Below, in pieces: positions 25,090 through 33,624 of a stretch of 64,000 nucleotides of DNA. Numbering within the stretch: position 1 is the first letter of the stretch; each line of letters opens with the position of its first letter. The notes below the pieces were generated by a model that was given only the letters and a program-made list of their open reading frames with translations, searched no databases and had not been told where the DNA came from. The translations under genes and the position numbers were made by a program. The DNA is from Pseudomaricurvus alcaniphilus (GTDB lineage: Bacteria; Pseudomonadota; Gammaproteobacteria; Pseudomonadales; Cellvibrionaceae): assembly GCF_011440395.1 (NCBI RefSeq), contig NZ_JAAOIX010000004.1, positions 248,001 to 312,000 of the forward strand, read 5' to 3'.

Positions 25090-26022
25090 CTAATACCCCC
25101 GGCTGAGGTCCACCGCGCCGTGCATTGGCAGCCCCTGCCGAAAGCGGCGCACATTATCCAGCAACACATCGCAACCGCTGTCGTGGGAAGTCACCCCGGC
25201 AATATGGGGGGTCAGCCAGATCTTCGGGTGCTGCCAAAATGGATGGCTGTACCCCGGCGGTTCCTCTTGCAACACATCCAGCATTGCCGCGCCGAGCTGG
25301 CCGCTGTCCAGCGCCGCCAACAAATCCTCTTCCTGCAAGTGACCACCGCGACCGGCATTGATAAGCGCCGCCCCGGCGGGCAAGTGGTTGAAGTTGCGGG
25401 CGCAGAGGATGTGCCGGGTCTCCGCGGTCAGGGGCAACAGGCAGATCAACAGATCGGTCTGCTGCAAAAAATCCGGCAGTTGCTCCCAGCCGGCGAAACA
25501 GGTCACCCCTTGTAACTGGTGCGCCGAGCGACTCCAGCCGTTGAGCTGAAACCCCAGCGAGCGCAGCTGGGCGATAACCGCGCGCCCCAGGTTGCCGAGC
25601 CCCATCACCCCCACCCTGCGCTGCTGGGCCGGCACCCAGGGCTGCGCCTGCCACTGCTGCTGGCGCTGCTGCTGCAGGAAACGCGGCATATCCCGGTGCA
25701 GGGCCAAAGTGCCCAGGGTGACATATTCCACCATCCCCTGGGCAATGCCCGGGTCCAGCATGCGCACCAGTTGCAGCTGCGGCGGAAAGGCACTCAAATC
25801 GAAATGATCAACCCCGGCCCCCACCGAAAACACCACCCGCAAATTGGGAAACAACTCCAGCATATTGTCCGGCGGCAGCCAGGCCACCAAGAACTCCACC
25901 GCCTCCGGGTCGCCCACATCGGGCCAAAGATGAAAGGATAACTCCGGCATTTCCCGGGCAAAACGCTGCTGCCAGTGACGCCCGCGGGCCTCTTCCGACT
26001 TGTAAACTATGGCTGCACAGAT
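25090..26022 (-). CDS. ghrA: Glyoxylate/hydroxypyruvate reductase A-like; apparent ATC start
   Basis: D-isomer-specific 2-hydroxyacid dehydrogenase. The NAD motif is GVMGLGNLGRAV, with INAGRGGHLQEEDLL and the catalytic TPHIAG. The first ATG at 25950 would cut off about 24 residues that read as the normal first beta strand (IVYKSEEARGRHW and onward). The frame continues upstream to an ATC codon at 26022-26020, placed eight bases after a perfect AAGGAG site (26036-26031), and that start gives 310 residues, the usual GhrA size. So either a rare ATC initiation codon is used or the ATG has been lost. It is separated from the Lrp gene by 55 bases. Confidence 0.75.
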   Translation of the reverse strand: MCAAIVYKSEEARGRHWQQRFAREMPELSFHLWPDVGDPEAVEFLVAWLPPDNMLELFPNLRVVFSVGAGVDHFDLSAFPPQLQLVRMLDPGIAQGMVEYVTLGTLALHRDMPRFLQQQRQQQWQAQPWVPAQQRRVGVMGLGNLGRAVIAQLRSLGFQLNGWSRSAHQLQGVTCFAGWEQLPDFLQQTDLLICLLPLTAETRHILCARNFNHLPAGAALINAGRGGHLQEEDLLAALDSGQLGAAMLDVLQEEPPGYSHPFWQHPKIWLTPHIAGVTSHDSGCDVLLDNVRRFRQGLPMHGAVDLSRGY

Positions 26023-26077
26023 AACAAATTCTCCTTCAGGTACGGGCGGCTACAAACTCTGCGCTGCCGCGGCCAAA

Positions 26078-26569
26078 CTAGCGCTCGGCCTTAAACAGCG
26101 TATTCAGCGGGTAGTGCAATTTGACAATCGGTGATTTCAGCACGATGTAACTGAAATACTTGGAGATACCGAAGTCACTCTCCAGAATTTCCTCGATCAA
26201 TTCCTGGTAGTGGCCGATGCCGCGAGTGACAAACTTCAACAGGTAATCGTAACCGCCACTGATCAAGTGGCATTCAATCACCTCGTCTACGGATTTGATT
26301 TTCTGCTCGAAGCGAGCAAAGTTTTCCCGGTGGTGATCGTCCAGCGTCACCTCGGTGAAAATGGTCGCCGTCTCGCCCAGCTTGTCGAGGGCGATGTGGG
26401 CGTTATAACTGGTAATGTAGCCAAATTTTTCCAGCCGTTTGACTCGGGTCAGGCAGGGGCTGGGCGACAACGCCACGGCATCGGCCAGGTCGGTGTTGGT
26501 GATACGTCCATTGCGCTGCAGCTCGGCGAGAATATTGATGTCGATCCGATCCAGTTTCATGCTGGCCAT
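26078..26569 (-). CDS. Lrp/AsnC-family transcriptional regulator
   Basis: A 163-residue regulator. The N-terminal winged helix contains LDRIDINILAELQRNGRI and the recognition helix LSPSPCLTRVKRLE; the C-terminal part is the RAM ligand-binding domain with ECHLISGGYDYLLK. It sits immediately upstream of the GhrA-like gene on the same strand and at the edge of the catabolic island, so it is the best candidate regulator for the divergent operons at 19.5 kb. This is inference from position; AsnC-type regulators commonly control amino-acid and ectoine catabolic loci. Confidence 0.93.
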   Translation of the reverse strand: MASMKLDRIDINILAELQRNGRITNTDLADAVALSPSPCLTRVKRLEKFGYITSYNAHIALDKLGETATIFTEVTLDDHHRENFARFEQKIKSVDEVIECHLISGGYDYLLKFVTRGIGHYQELIEEILESDFGISKYFSYIVLKSPIVKLHYPLNTLFKAER

Positions 26570-26705
26570 AGTCGTTGTTACTCTTGCAAATAATGTTTAT
26601 CGGGTACTACCGGGGCCGACCGTTGCAGTGTCCAGCCTCCGGGCAGGTTTAAGGTCCGCCATAATAACCGGCCTCGAGCCAATTCGCAGCGATCGCTGGC
26701 AATAA

Positions 26706-27740
26706 TCAGCGCCGCCGCCACCTGATCGTCCAACCCAGTATCAGCAGCACCAGCAGGCCCGCCGCCGTGGCAACCATCAGCAGGCGGCCAGGCCAATGCC
26801 ACAGCGCCCCGGTATGCAGGGGCAACATCTGCATCCAGAGGGCCGAATTGTCTGCCGCCAACAGCATGGAGACTATCTCCTGCGACTCCGTATCGATGCG
26901 CAGGCGATCGATGGCCCAGGGGTGTTGCGCCGGGGTGACCAGCTGCAAGGTCACCTGCCGCTCACCGCCGAGACGCAGGTCGCGCAGCTGCGCCGCGGGA
27001 AACTTTTCCTGCGCCAGTGACACGGCCCCATCGATGCCAGTGGCGTTCAACAGCTGGCTATTTTTCACCACCGCCGCTGGCGCTGGGCTGGCAGCCAGTT
27101 GCGCTGCCAGGGTTTCCAAAATAATCAGCAGGCCGGTAATCACCAGCAGCAACGCCAGCGGCGCCAGCGCAAACCCCAACGCCTTGTGCAACTGCCGCCC
27201 CCAGTGGCGAAAACCCGGCGTCCACCTGATTTGCCAGAGGCTGCGCCAGCGGCCCCGGCGCGGCCAGCCGTAAGCCAGGCCACTGATAATCATGCTCAGC
27301 AGCAACAAACCGGTGCTGGTCACCAGCAACAGACCCGCCAGCCCCGGCAGCGGATGGGCGTGCAGGGCCAGTGCGGCCTCCACCGGAAACTGGCGCCAGC
27401 CGCCGGCCTGCAACAGCGCACCGCTGGCGCTGTCCAGGGCCACCAGGGAGTCCCCCTGGGCGCTGGTCACTTGCAAGATATAAGGGCTGAGCTCGGTGCG
27501 GGGAAAGAACACACGCCTGATGTGCTGCCCGGGATGCTGGCGCGAATAATTTTCCAGCAGCTGGCCGGCACTGAGCCGCGCGGTACTTGCCGCCGTTGGC
27601 AGGGACGAGGCATACAACCAGTCATTGAGCTCCCAGCGAAAGGCAATCACTGTACCGCTGAGCAGCTGCAACAGAATCAGAACCCCCAAGTAGATCCCCA
27701 GGGTTGTGTGGAGCTTGAACAGCAGCGGCTTGAATCTCAT
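26706..27740 (-). CDS. PepSY-domain membrane protein (ferric-siderophore reductase-type)
   Basis: Inner-membrane protein of 344 residues with four main hydrophobic helices and a large periplasmic part, the layout of PepSY-associated TM proteins. Recognisable segments are the start LLFKLHTTLGIYLGVLILLQLLSGT, HAHPLPGLAG and LHKALGFALAPLALLLVITG. I start at the ATG at 27740 because the 24 residues before it are Cys-rich terminator sequence. It follows the siderophore receptor, and such pairs often reduce or process imported ferric siderophores. Confidence 0.85.
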   Translation of the reverse strand: MRFKPLLFKLHTTLGIYLGVLILLQLLSGTVIAFRWELNDWLYASSLPTAASTARLSAGQLLENYSRQHPGQHIRRVFFPRTELSPYILQVTSAQGDSLVALDSASGALLQAGGWRQFPVEAALALHAHPLPGLAGLLLVTSTGLLLLSMIISGLAYGWPRRGRWRSLWQIRWTPGFRHWGRQLHKALGFALAPLALLLVITGLLIILETLAAQLAASPAPAAVVKNSQLLNATGIDGAVSLAQEKFPAAQLRDLRLGGERQVTLQLVTPAQHPWAIDRLRIDTESQEIVSMLLAADNSALWMQMLPLHTGALWHWPGRLLMVATAAGLLVLLILGWTIRWRRR

Positions 27741-27765
27741 GGTATGGGCAGAGTCACTGTGTAAG

Positions 27766-27801
27766 CAAAAACAAAAACACCGGCAGGGTGACCCCTGCCG
27801 G
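27766..27801 (-). terminator. Rho-independent terminator after the siderophore receptor
   Basis: On the minus strand CCGGCAGGG and CCCTGCCGG form a nine-base stem with a four-base loop, followed by TGTTTTTGTTTTT. It lies 28 bases after the receptor stop and reads toward the PepSY gene, so that gene is either partly insulated or read through. Confidence 0.85.
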
Positions 27802-27828
27802 CATTGAGTCAACTTCTAGCGTGCAAAA

Positions 27829-29955
27829 TCAGAAGCTGTATTGGGCGCCCACGGTGTAGGTCATGGGAGAACCCGGTGTCGTCCACCACTTGTGGTAGGA
27901 GCTGACGTAGTACTTCTCATCGGTGACATTGTCGATATTCACCGACAACTTCAGGTTTTGGCTGGCCTGATAGGACCCAAACAGATTCACCAGTGTGTAG
28001 GACGGCAGCACATAAGTGGGATCAATGGTTTCCCCCAGGCGATCGTCGACGTAGTTGACGCTGATGCCCGCAGTGGAAGCTGCGCCACCAATCTCAAAGC
28101 TTTTCACCAGCATCAAATTACCGCTGTGCTCGGGAATATTGATCAGCGGGCTGCCGGCGGGGATAGGCACACCCCAGTCGGCGTTGACGACATCATTGGT
28201 GGTGGCCGCGTCCACATAGGCGTAGGAGAACATCAAGCGCAGTGACTCGCTCAGCTCGCCGGTCAGGTCAATCTCAATACCTTTACTTTCGGCTTCACCC
28301 AGTGCAGCTGAAAAGCCCTGGTTAACCGGGTCCGAGGTAATGATGTTGGATTTTTCTGCCTTGAACAGGGCCACAGTGCTATTGAGCATGCCGTTGGGGG
28401 AAGTCCATTTGACACCCAGCTCGTAGGATTTGCTGTCTTCGGGCTCAAAGGCGTTACCATCAAAGTCGGCCCCGCTGTTGGGACGGAACCCTTCTGAGTA
28501 ACTGGCGTACAACGACAAGTTATTAGTAGGCTCGAATACCAGGCCGAAGCGTGGGCTGGTCTTGGTTTGTGACTGCTTGCTGCGGGTATCGCGCAGGCGA
28601 TTGTGAATATCCTGATCAAAATCATCGCGGCGTATACCGATCAGCATCTTCCACTGCGCCGACAGATCGATTTGATCCTGCAGGTAAATGCCCTTGGCGC
28701 TCTGCTCTTCCAGGTTATTGGTTTGCGGTGACAACGGCGGGCGGGTTTGGCCGTATACCGGGTTGAATACATTGATAGCGTAGGTGGTATCACCGGTGCC
28801 AAACGCTACCCGAAAGCGATCCTGGATCGATTCCAACTCGTATTCGTAGGCGTCTGCACCAACCAGCAGGTGATGGGTGAATGGACCGGTATTAAAAGTA
28901 CCTGTCAGCTCGATACGGCCGGACAAGTCATCGGCATCGTAATCCCGGCAGCGGGGCTGGCGCACCAACGTCATACCGTCATCATCCAGTAACTGGCGCC
29001 CACCGGACAACTCAGCCCCGGATGAACAGCCTTCAAACGACGACGATCGTGCACCGGCACCCGCCAGTATTGACCAGCCACCGGCAAAGTCATGCTGCAA
29101 TACCGCTTGATGGCCCACAGCCGTGATTTCGGTGGGGCCATCACCGGGCTCACCCAGGAAGCGCGACACAGGCAGCACTTCCGGGTCACCATCGATGGCC
29201 ACAATACCGCGGTCAAATGGCGCCTTCTGGCTCAGGTATTCCAGCTCATAGCTCAGGCTGGTGCTGTCGGACAGCACAAACAGGAAAGACGGCGTCAGCG
29301 ACAGCTTTTCTGATTCCACAGTATCGCGAAAGCTGTTGGCATCCTGGTAAGCACCATTGATGCGAAACGCCACTTTGTCGGACAACTTGTCGGTAAAGTC
29401 ACCCTCCACGCGATAGGTATCATAGCGACCAGCCGAGGTGCGAATATAACCTTCGCGCTCAAACTGCGGCTTCTTGGTGACGATATTAATGGTGCCGCCG
29501 GGTTCACTGCGACCGTACAGGGCAGAACCCGGGCCCTTGAGAATTTCGATGGTTTCGATATTGGAGGCGTCGCGATTGCCGCTAAAACCGCGGCCGCCGC
29601 TAAAGCCGTTGATCAGGTAACCGGACGGCAGGTTTTCATCGCCGGCAAAACCGCGAATGGCAAAGCTGTCCCAGAGCCCGCCAAAGCTGTTCTGGCGGGC
29701 GACACCGCCGGCCATATCCAGCGCGCCTTGCAGCTCCATTTTACCGAGTTCCACCAGCAGGTCACCGGACATGACCTGGACTTGCTGGGGCAGGGATTCC
29801 AGCGGCGTGTCGCCGCGATAGGGTTGTTTCTGGCCAATGACGGCGACCTCTTCGAGGCTCTTGCCGTCGGCTTTCGCCGCCAGTACTTGCGCGCTTCCAA
29901 ACAGGCAGATAGCGGCCGATAGTAGGGTTTTGCCAAGGTGCGGCTGTTTCATCAT
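27829..29955 (-). CDS. TonB-dependent siderophore receptor
   Basis: Outer-membrane receptor of 708 residues. A signal peptide ending near VLAAKA is followed by a plug with FAIRGFAG, EILKGPGSALYGRSEPGGTINIVTKKP (the siderophore-receptor form) and a barrel that ends in the typical aromatic TVGAQYSF. The start is the first of two adjacent ATGs (29955) with an AGGAG site seven bases upstream. No consensus Fur box is visible upstream, though an inverted repeat occurs at 30038. The siderophore cannot be named. Confidence 0.94.
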   Translation of the reverse strand: MMKQPHLGKTLLSAAICLFGSAQVLAAKADGKSLEEVAVIGQKQPYRGDTPLESLPQQVQVMSGDLLVELGKMELQGALDMAGGVARQNSFGGLWDSFAIRGFAGDENLPSGYLINGFSGGRGFSGNRDASNIETIEILKGPGSALYGRSEPGGTINIVTKKPQFEREGYIRTSAGRYDTYRVEGDFTDKLSDKVAFRINGAYQDANSFRDTVESEKLSLTPSFLFVLSDSTSLSYELEYLSQKAPFDRGIVAIDGDPEVLPVSRFLGEPGDGPTEITAVGHQAVLQHDFAGGWSILAGAGARSSSFEGCSSGAELSGGRQLLDDDGMTLVRQPRCRDYDADDLSGRIELTGTFNTGPFTHHLLVGADAYEYELESIQDRFRVAFGTGDTTYAINVFNPVYGQTRPPLSPQTNNLEEQSAKGIYLQDQIDLSAQWKMLIGIRRDDFDQDIHNRLRDTRSKQSQTKTSPRFGLVFEPTNNLSLYASYSEGFRPNSGADFDGNAFEPEDSKSYELGVKWTSPNGMLNSTVALFKAEKSNIITSDPVNQGFSAALGEAESKGIEIDLTGELSESLRLMFSYAYVDAATTNDVVNADWGVPIPAGSPLINIPEHSGNLMLVKSFEIGGAASTAGISVNYVDDRLGETIDPTYVLPSYTLVNLFGSYQASQNLKLSVNIDNVTDEKYYVSSYHKWWTTPGSPMTYTVGAQYSF

Positions 29956-30806
29956 GGTGACTCTCCTGGAGTAGAACGATTTCAAAGTGTTGGTCCTGAA
30001 TCGACCCTTACAGCTGCGCTCTTTTGACGCACAACTTGTTGCAGTCCTTGCAATGCAACCGGTAAAGGCGATGCATGTATTCCGTTCTAAATTGAGTCTA
30101 CGCCCCTGATTTTTTTAATTTGGCTCGTATTCGCGGCCTTTGGCGGCGAAATATTTTATGCCTTGAAAAAATTTGGCAGATTATGCTGATCACCCCCAAA
30201 GTGGTACCTTCTGAAACACGACAATTTCCTTTCCACTCACTTGCCACGGGGATTGCCAGGTTACACCTTGCCCCTGTGCAAGCCCTGCCGGGCGGTCAAA
30301 ATCGGGGATTTTTTGGCCAAAAGCGGCGGATGCACCACATTGGAACCCGGCAATGCACCAAGATAGCCAAGGGTGCATACGACAATTGCTGCTGACATAA
30401 CTGGCACTGCAGCAGAATCTACTCCGGCCAGCGACAGGCTGCTTGCGGGCAACCAGGGTTGCGCCTGAAACGTCCAATTGCTCTCGATCTGCTGCCAGTG
30501 AATTCCTGGCACTTGAAATACGCCGGCATAAGCAAGTTATTACGATTCGCTGTTACCATTTCGAAACATGTAGCAGCCGGGAAAGGCAGTCCTTTACTGG
30601 TAGCCATTCGACGTTTCTTGTATAAGTACCTCTGCTGCCCTGCCCCCTGAATTTCAGGCGATTTATGTGTGCTGGCTCTTGCCACGGATGAACGCACTTG
30701 TCGCATCCCTGGAGACCTGACCAACCCAACCGCTACCAGCCAGCAGGGCGTATTCAACCGATATCGTAACGACGGCACGAACAACAGGACAAGGAATTTA
30801 AACGGA
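29956..30806. other. Long intergenic region without recognisable gene
   Basis: About 850 bases between the divergent receptor and antiporter genes. Apart from an inverted repeat near the receptor, I see no conserved ORF, RNA or repeat. The frame upstream of the antiporter ATG is open from 30669 but its residues are not part of the family. Confidence 0.55.
30038..30059. promoter_or_regulatory. Inverted repeat GTTGCA-N10-TGCAAC
   Basis: Perfect six-base arms about 85 bases upstream of the siderophore-receptor start, overlapping a second symmetric TTGCA-A-TGCAA. It is a possible operator, but not a Fur consensus. Confidence 0.35.
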
Positions 30807-32543
30807 ATGGCCCTGGAACTCACCAGCCAGTATATTTTTGGCGGCGCGCTGCTGGCTTTGCTGTGCGTGTTTGCCAGCATCCTTTCACGGCGCTTTGGCG
30901 CGCCGTTGCTGCTGGTGTTCCTGGTGCTCGGCATGTTGGCCGGGGAAGACGGCCCCGGCGGCATTAAATTCGACGATTTCAACCTCGCCTTCCTGTTCGG
31001 CAACCTGGCCCTGGCCATCATCATTTTCGACGGCGGCCTCGGCACCCGCCGGGATACCTTTCGGGTCAGTCTCCGGCCAGCCCTGTCACTGGCCACGGTG
31101 GGCGTGTTAATCACCGCGGCCCTGACCGGCCTGGCGGCCCACTGGATTTTAAAACTGCCCTGGCAGGAAGGCCTGCTGATCGGCGCCATTGTCGGCTCCA
31201 CCGACGCCGCCGCGGTGTTCGGCCTGCTGCGCTCTGCCGGGCTGGAACTGAAAGAACGCACCGGCGCCACCCTGGAAATAGAGTCCGGCTCCAACGATCC
31301 CATGGCCATCTTCCTGACCCTGACCCTGGTGCAAGTGATGACCCTGGGCGACGGCGACTTTGGCTGGCCACTGTTGACCGAACTGGCGCGGCAAATGGGC
31401 CTCGGCCTGGTGGGCGGGTTGGCCGGCGGCTACTTGCTGGCACTGCTGTTGCAGCGCCTGAACCTGGCGGTGTCGATGTATCCACTGTTGGCCATGGCCG
31501 GCGGTTTAAGCGTATTCGGCGTCACCAACCTCGGCGGCGGCAGCGGCTTCCTCGCCATTTATATCGTCGGGGTCATGATCGGCAACAAACCCCTGCCCTA
31601 CGGCAGCGATATTCACCGCTTCCACGACGGCATGGCCTGGCTCAGCCAGATCGGTATGTTCCTGATGCTGGGGCTGTTGATTACCCCCAGTAACCTGCCG
31701 CCGATCATCCTGCCGGCCATCGCCATTGCGGCGGTGCTGATCTTTGTGGCGCGACCGCTGGCGGTGTTGCTGTCGCTGTTGCCGTTTCGCTTTCCCTGGC
31801 GCGAACAGGTGTTTATTGGCTGGTGCGGACTGCGCGGTGCGGTGCCGATTATCCTGGCTTTATTTCCGTCGCTGGCCGGTATGGAGCACACCAAAACCTA
31901 TTTTGAGCTGGTGTTTTTCGTGGTCTTCATCTCGCTGGTGCTGCAGGGCTGGACCATCGCGCCGCTGGCGCGCTGGCTGCAGATTGAACTGCCGCCACCG
32001 GCGCGGGAACCCCAGCACCTGGTGTTGAAAATACCCCAATACCAGGACAAGGAAATCCTGGTCTATGAAGCGGTGCCGGGCAGCGCCGCCGTCGGCAAGA
32101 AGTGCAAATATTTACCCTTGTCCGACGGCGCGCAACTGGTGGGCGTGGTGCGCCAGGGTATTATGCTGGAAGATTCACAGCAGCAAACCTTGCAGGCCCA
32201 TGACCAGGCGCTGATCCTGGCGGCCACCGGTACCAGCGCCGCCCTCAATCGCCTGTTCGCCCTGTCGGCGCCGACCCCGCGCCTGGACTCGGCGGTATTT
32301 TTTGGCGAGTTTATTATCCAGCCACAGTCCCGGTTGGCGGAGCTATCCCAGCTGTACGGGTTTACGGTAGAGGAGAAATACCAGCAGCTGACCATCGCCG
32401 AGCTTATCCGCGAGAAGTTTAATGGCAAACCGGTTATTGGCGACCGGGTTAAGCTGGGCTCGGTGCAGTTTGTTGTGCGGGAGTTCAAGGGCGACGAGAT
32501 TACCGCGGTGGGGTTAAAGCTGGGCCAGTCCGGGCCCGGCTGA
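30807..32543 (+). CDS. cvrA: Potassium/proton antiporter, CvrA/NhaP2-like
   Basis: Inner-membrane CPA1 antiporter of 578 residues, the same length as E. coli CvrA. About twelve helices come first (LLLVFLVLGMLAGEDGPGG, IIFDGGLGT, GAIVGSTDAAAVF, SGSNDPMAIF, FIGWCGLRGAVPIILAL). A cytoplasmic TrkA_C-like domain (LVYEAVPGSAAVG) and a C-terminal CorC/HlyC-like domain follow. The ATG at 30807 has an AAGGA site. It exports K+ in exchange for protons for ion and pH balance. Confidence 0.93.
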   Translation: MALELTSQYIFGGALLALLCVFASILSRRFGAPLLLVFLVLGMLAGEDGPGGIKFDDFNLAFLFGNLALAIIIFDGGLGTRRDTFRVSLRPALSLATVGVLITAALTGLAAHWILKLPWQEGLLIGAIVGSTDAAAVFGLLRSAGLELKERTGATLEIESGSNDPMAIFLTLTLVQVMTLGDGDFGWPLLTELARQMGLGLVGGLAGGYLLALLLQRLNLAVSMYPLLAMAGGLSVFGVTNLGGGSGFLAIYIVGVMIGNKPLPYGSDIHRFHDGMAWLSQIGMFLMLGLLITPSNLPPIILPAIAIAAVLIFVARPLAVLLSLLPFRFPWREQVFIGWCGLRGAVPIILALFPSLAGMEHTKTYFELVFFVVFISLVLQGWTIAPLARWLQIELPPPAREPQHLVLKIPQYQDKEILVYEAVPGSAAVGKKCKYLPLSDGAQLVGVVRQGIMLEDSQQQTLQAHDQALILAATGTSAALNRLFALSAPTPRLDSAVFFGEFIIQPQSRLAELSQLYGFTVEEKYQQLTIAELIREKFNGKPVIGDRVKLGSVQFVVREFKGDEITAVGLKLGQSGPG

Positions 32544-32793
32544 TGGAGGAGTTCGATGGCCCGGGCGGTGGTGTCCGGAGTCTGGCATTGCCCGGCTTCA
32601 GGTGCCGCAGTATCGGCTATCGACGCTTTGACCGACGCGATTTCGTCGAGCGATGCCCGACATGAGCAGACCTGCGAAAACTCGTGACCTGGCCGGCAAA
32701 GCGCGATCAGGCAGAGCGCCAGCCAACCTCACGCACGCTTCCTTTATGCTATAAAATAAAGGACCGACTTAAGAGCCAAGTAATCGTTCCACT

Positions 32794-33363
32794 ATGTCTG
32801 CCAATACCATCGACATCAACCAGCGCATGAATCGCTTTGACCGCCACCACAGTGTCTGGCTGTTTGGTTACGGCTCCCTGATCTACAAGGCCGACTTCCC
32901 CTTTATCCAGCGCCGGCCGGCCAGGATTCATCACTGGGTACGGCGCTTCTGGCAGGGTTCCCACGATCATCGCGGCACGCCCGAGGCCCCGGGGCGAGTG
33001 CTCACCCTGGCATCGCAGCCCGGAGCCGTCTGTGAGGGCATGGCTTACCTGATCACGCCGCAGGAATTCGAGCACCTGGATCGGCGCGAGAAAAACGGCT
33101 ATTTACGCCTCGCCACCGCGATCGAATTTGCCGACGGGGAGCAGGTCGAGGGGCTTTTCTATGTAGCCCGGGAAGACAACAGCGCCTACCTGGGGCCGGC
33201 CACCGAGACGGAGATCGCGGCCCAGATTGCCGCCGCCCAGGGACCCAGCGGCAGCAATCGCGACTATGTCCTGCATTTGGCCACCGCGTTGCGGCAACTG
33301 GGTGAAGACGACGCCCATGTATTTGCCATCGAGCGCTACCTGAATAACAGGGGGACAGATTGA
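32794..33363 (+). CDS. ChaC-type gamma-glutamylcyclotransferase
   Basis: A 189-residue cytoplasmic enzyme that splits glutathione into 5-oxoproline and Cys-Gly in its family. The substrate-binding loop is FGYGSLIYKADF near the N-terminus, and the catalytic Glu lies in the LDRREKNGYLR segment. The last codons (ending RGTD) and the stop lie within a GGGGGACAG hairpin repeat unit, so the original C-terminus may have been altered by a repeat insertion. Confidence 0.9.
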   Translation: MSANTIDINQRMNRFDRHHSVWLFGYGSLIYKADFPFIQRRPARIHHWVRRFWQGSHDHRGTPEAPGRVLTLASQPGAVCEGMAYLITPQEFEHLDRREKNGYLRLATAIEFADGEQVEGLFYVAREDNSAYLGPATETEIAAQIAAAQGPSGSNRDYVLHLATALRQLGEDDAHVFAIERYLNNRGTD

Positions 33364-33372
33364 AGCTCCCCC
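33350..33372. repeat. GGGGGACAGATTGAAGCTCCCCC hairpin, copy 1
   Basis: Five G and five C bases flank a loop that contains the ChaC stop codon. A close relative is at 37503-37522. Both resemble remnants of the GGGGACGGAG sequences associated with REP/RAYT elements, an assignment that is inference. Confidence 0.5.
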
Positions 33373-33432
33373 GGTTTAACACTTTGGAATCTTCCAGCGT
33401 TTTGGGATTAACGCAGGCTCCTGAGCTCCTAA

Positions 33433-33482
33433 ATTCCCGCCTGCGCGGGAATGACAAGCTGGATCTTTCGCAACTTAAGTAA
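33433..33482. repeat. 50-bp interspersed repeat, copy 1 (REP-like)
   Basis: Fifty bases identical to 55078-55127, in the same orientation, beginning with the palindrome TTCCCGC-ctgc-GCGGGAA and ending in CAACTTAAGTAA. Short similar stretches continue on both sides (ACGCAGG before, GCCATT after). Typical of REP-type extragenic repeats. Confidence 0.85.
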
Positions 33483-33624
33483 TCGCCATTTTGGCCTGTC
33501 CCCTATTAAACTCCCCCTGCAGTGAGTGGAACCTGACGTACAAGACATCGCTATTGCGCCTCTCCATGACACGCCCGGAACTCGCGGTTACACTTAAACT
33601 TCCGTTCTTGCGCGAGGCCTGCGA

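Noticed and set aside
26578-26802. A 74-residue minus-strand frame overlapping the end of the PepSY gene
   Set aside because: No family features and about 97 bases of overlap with a well supported gene.
29956-30120. Fur box upstream of the siderophore receptor
   Set aside because: I searched by eye for GATAATGATAATCATTATC-like symmetry and found none; only the GTTGCA/TGCAAC repeat is present.
30419-31309. A 296-codon minus-strand frame overlapping the CvrA start
   Set aside because: Basic, low-complexity product antisense to a clear antiporter gene.
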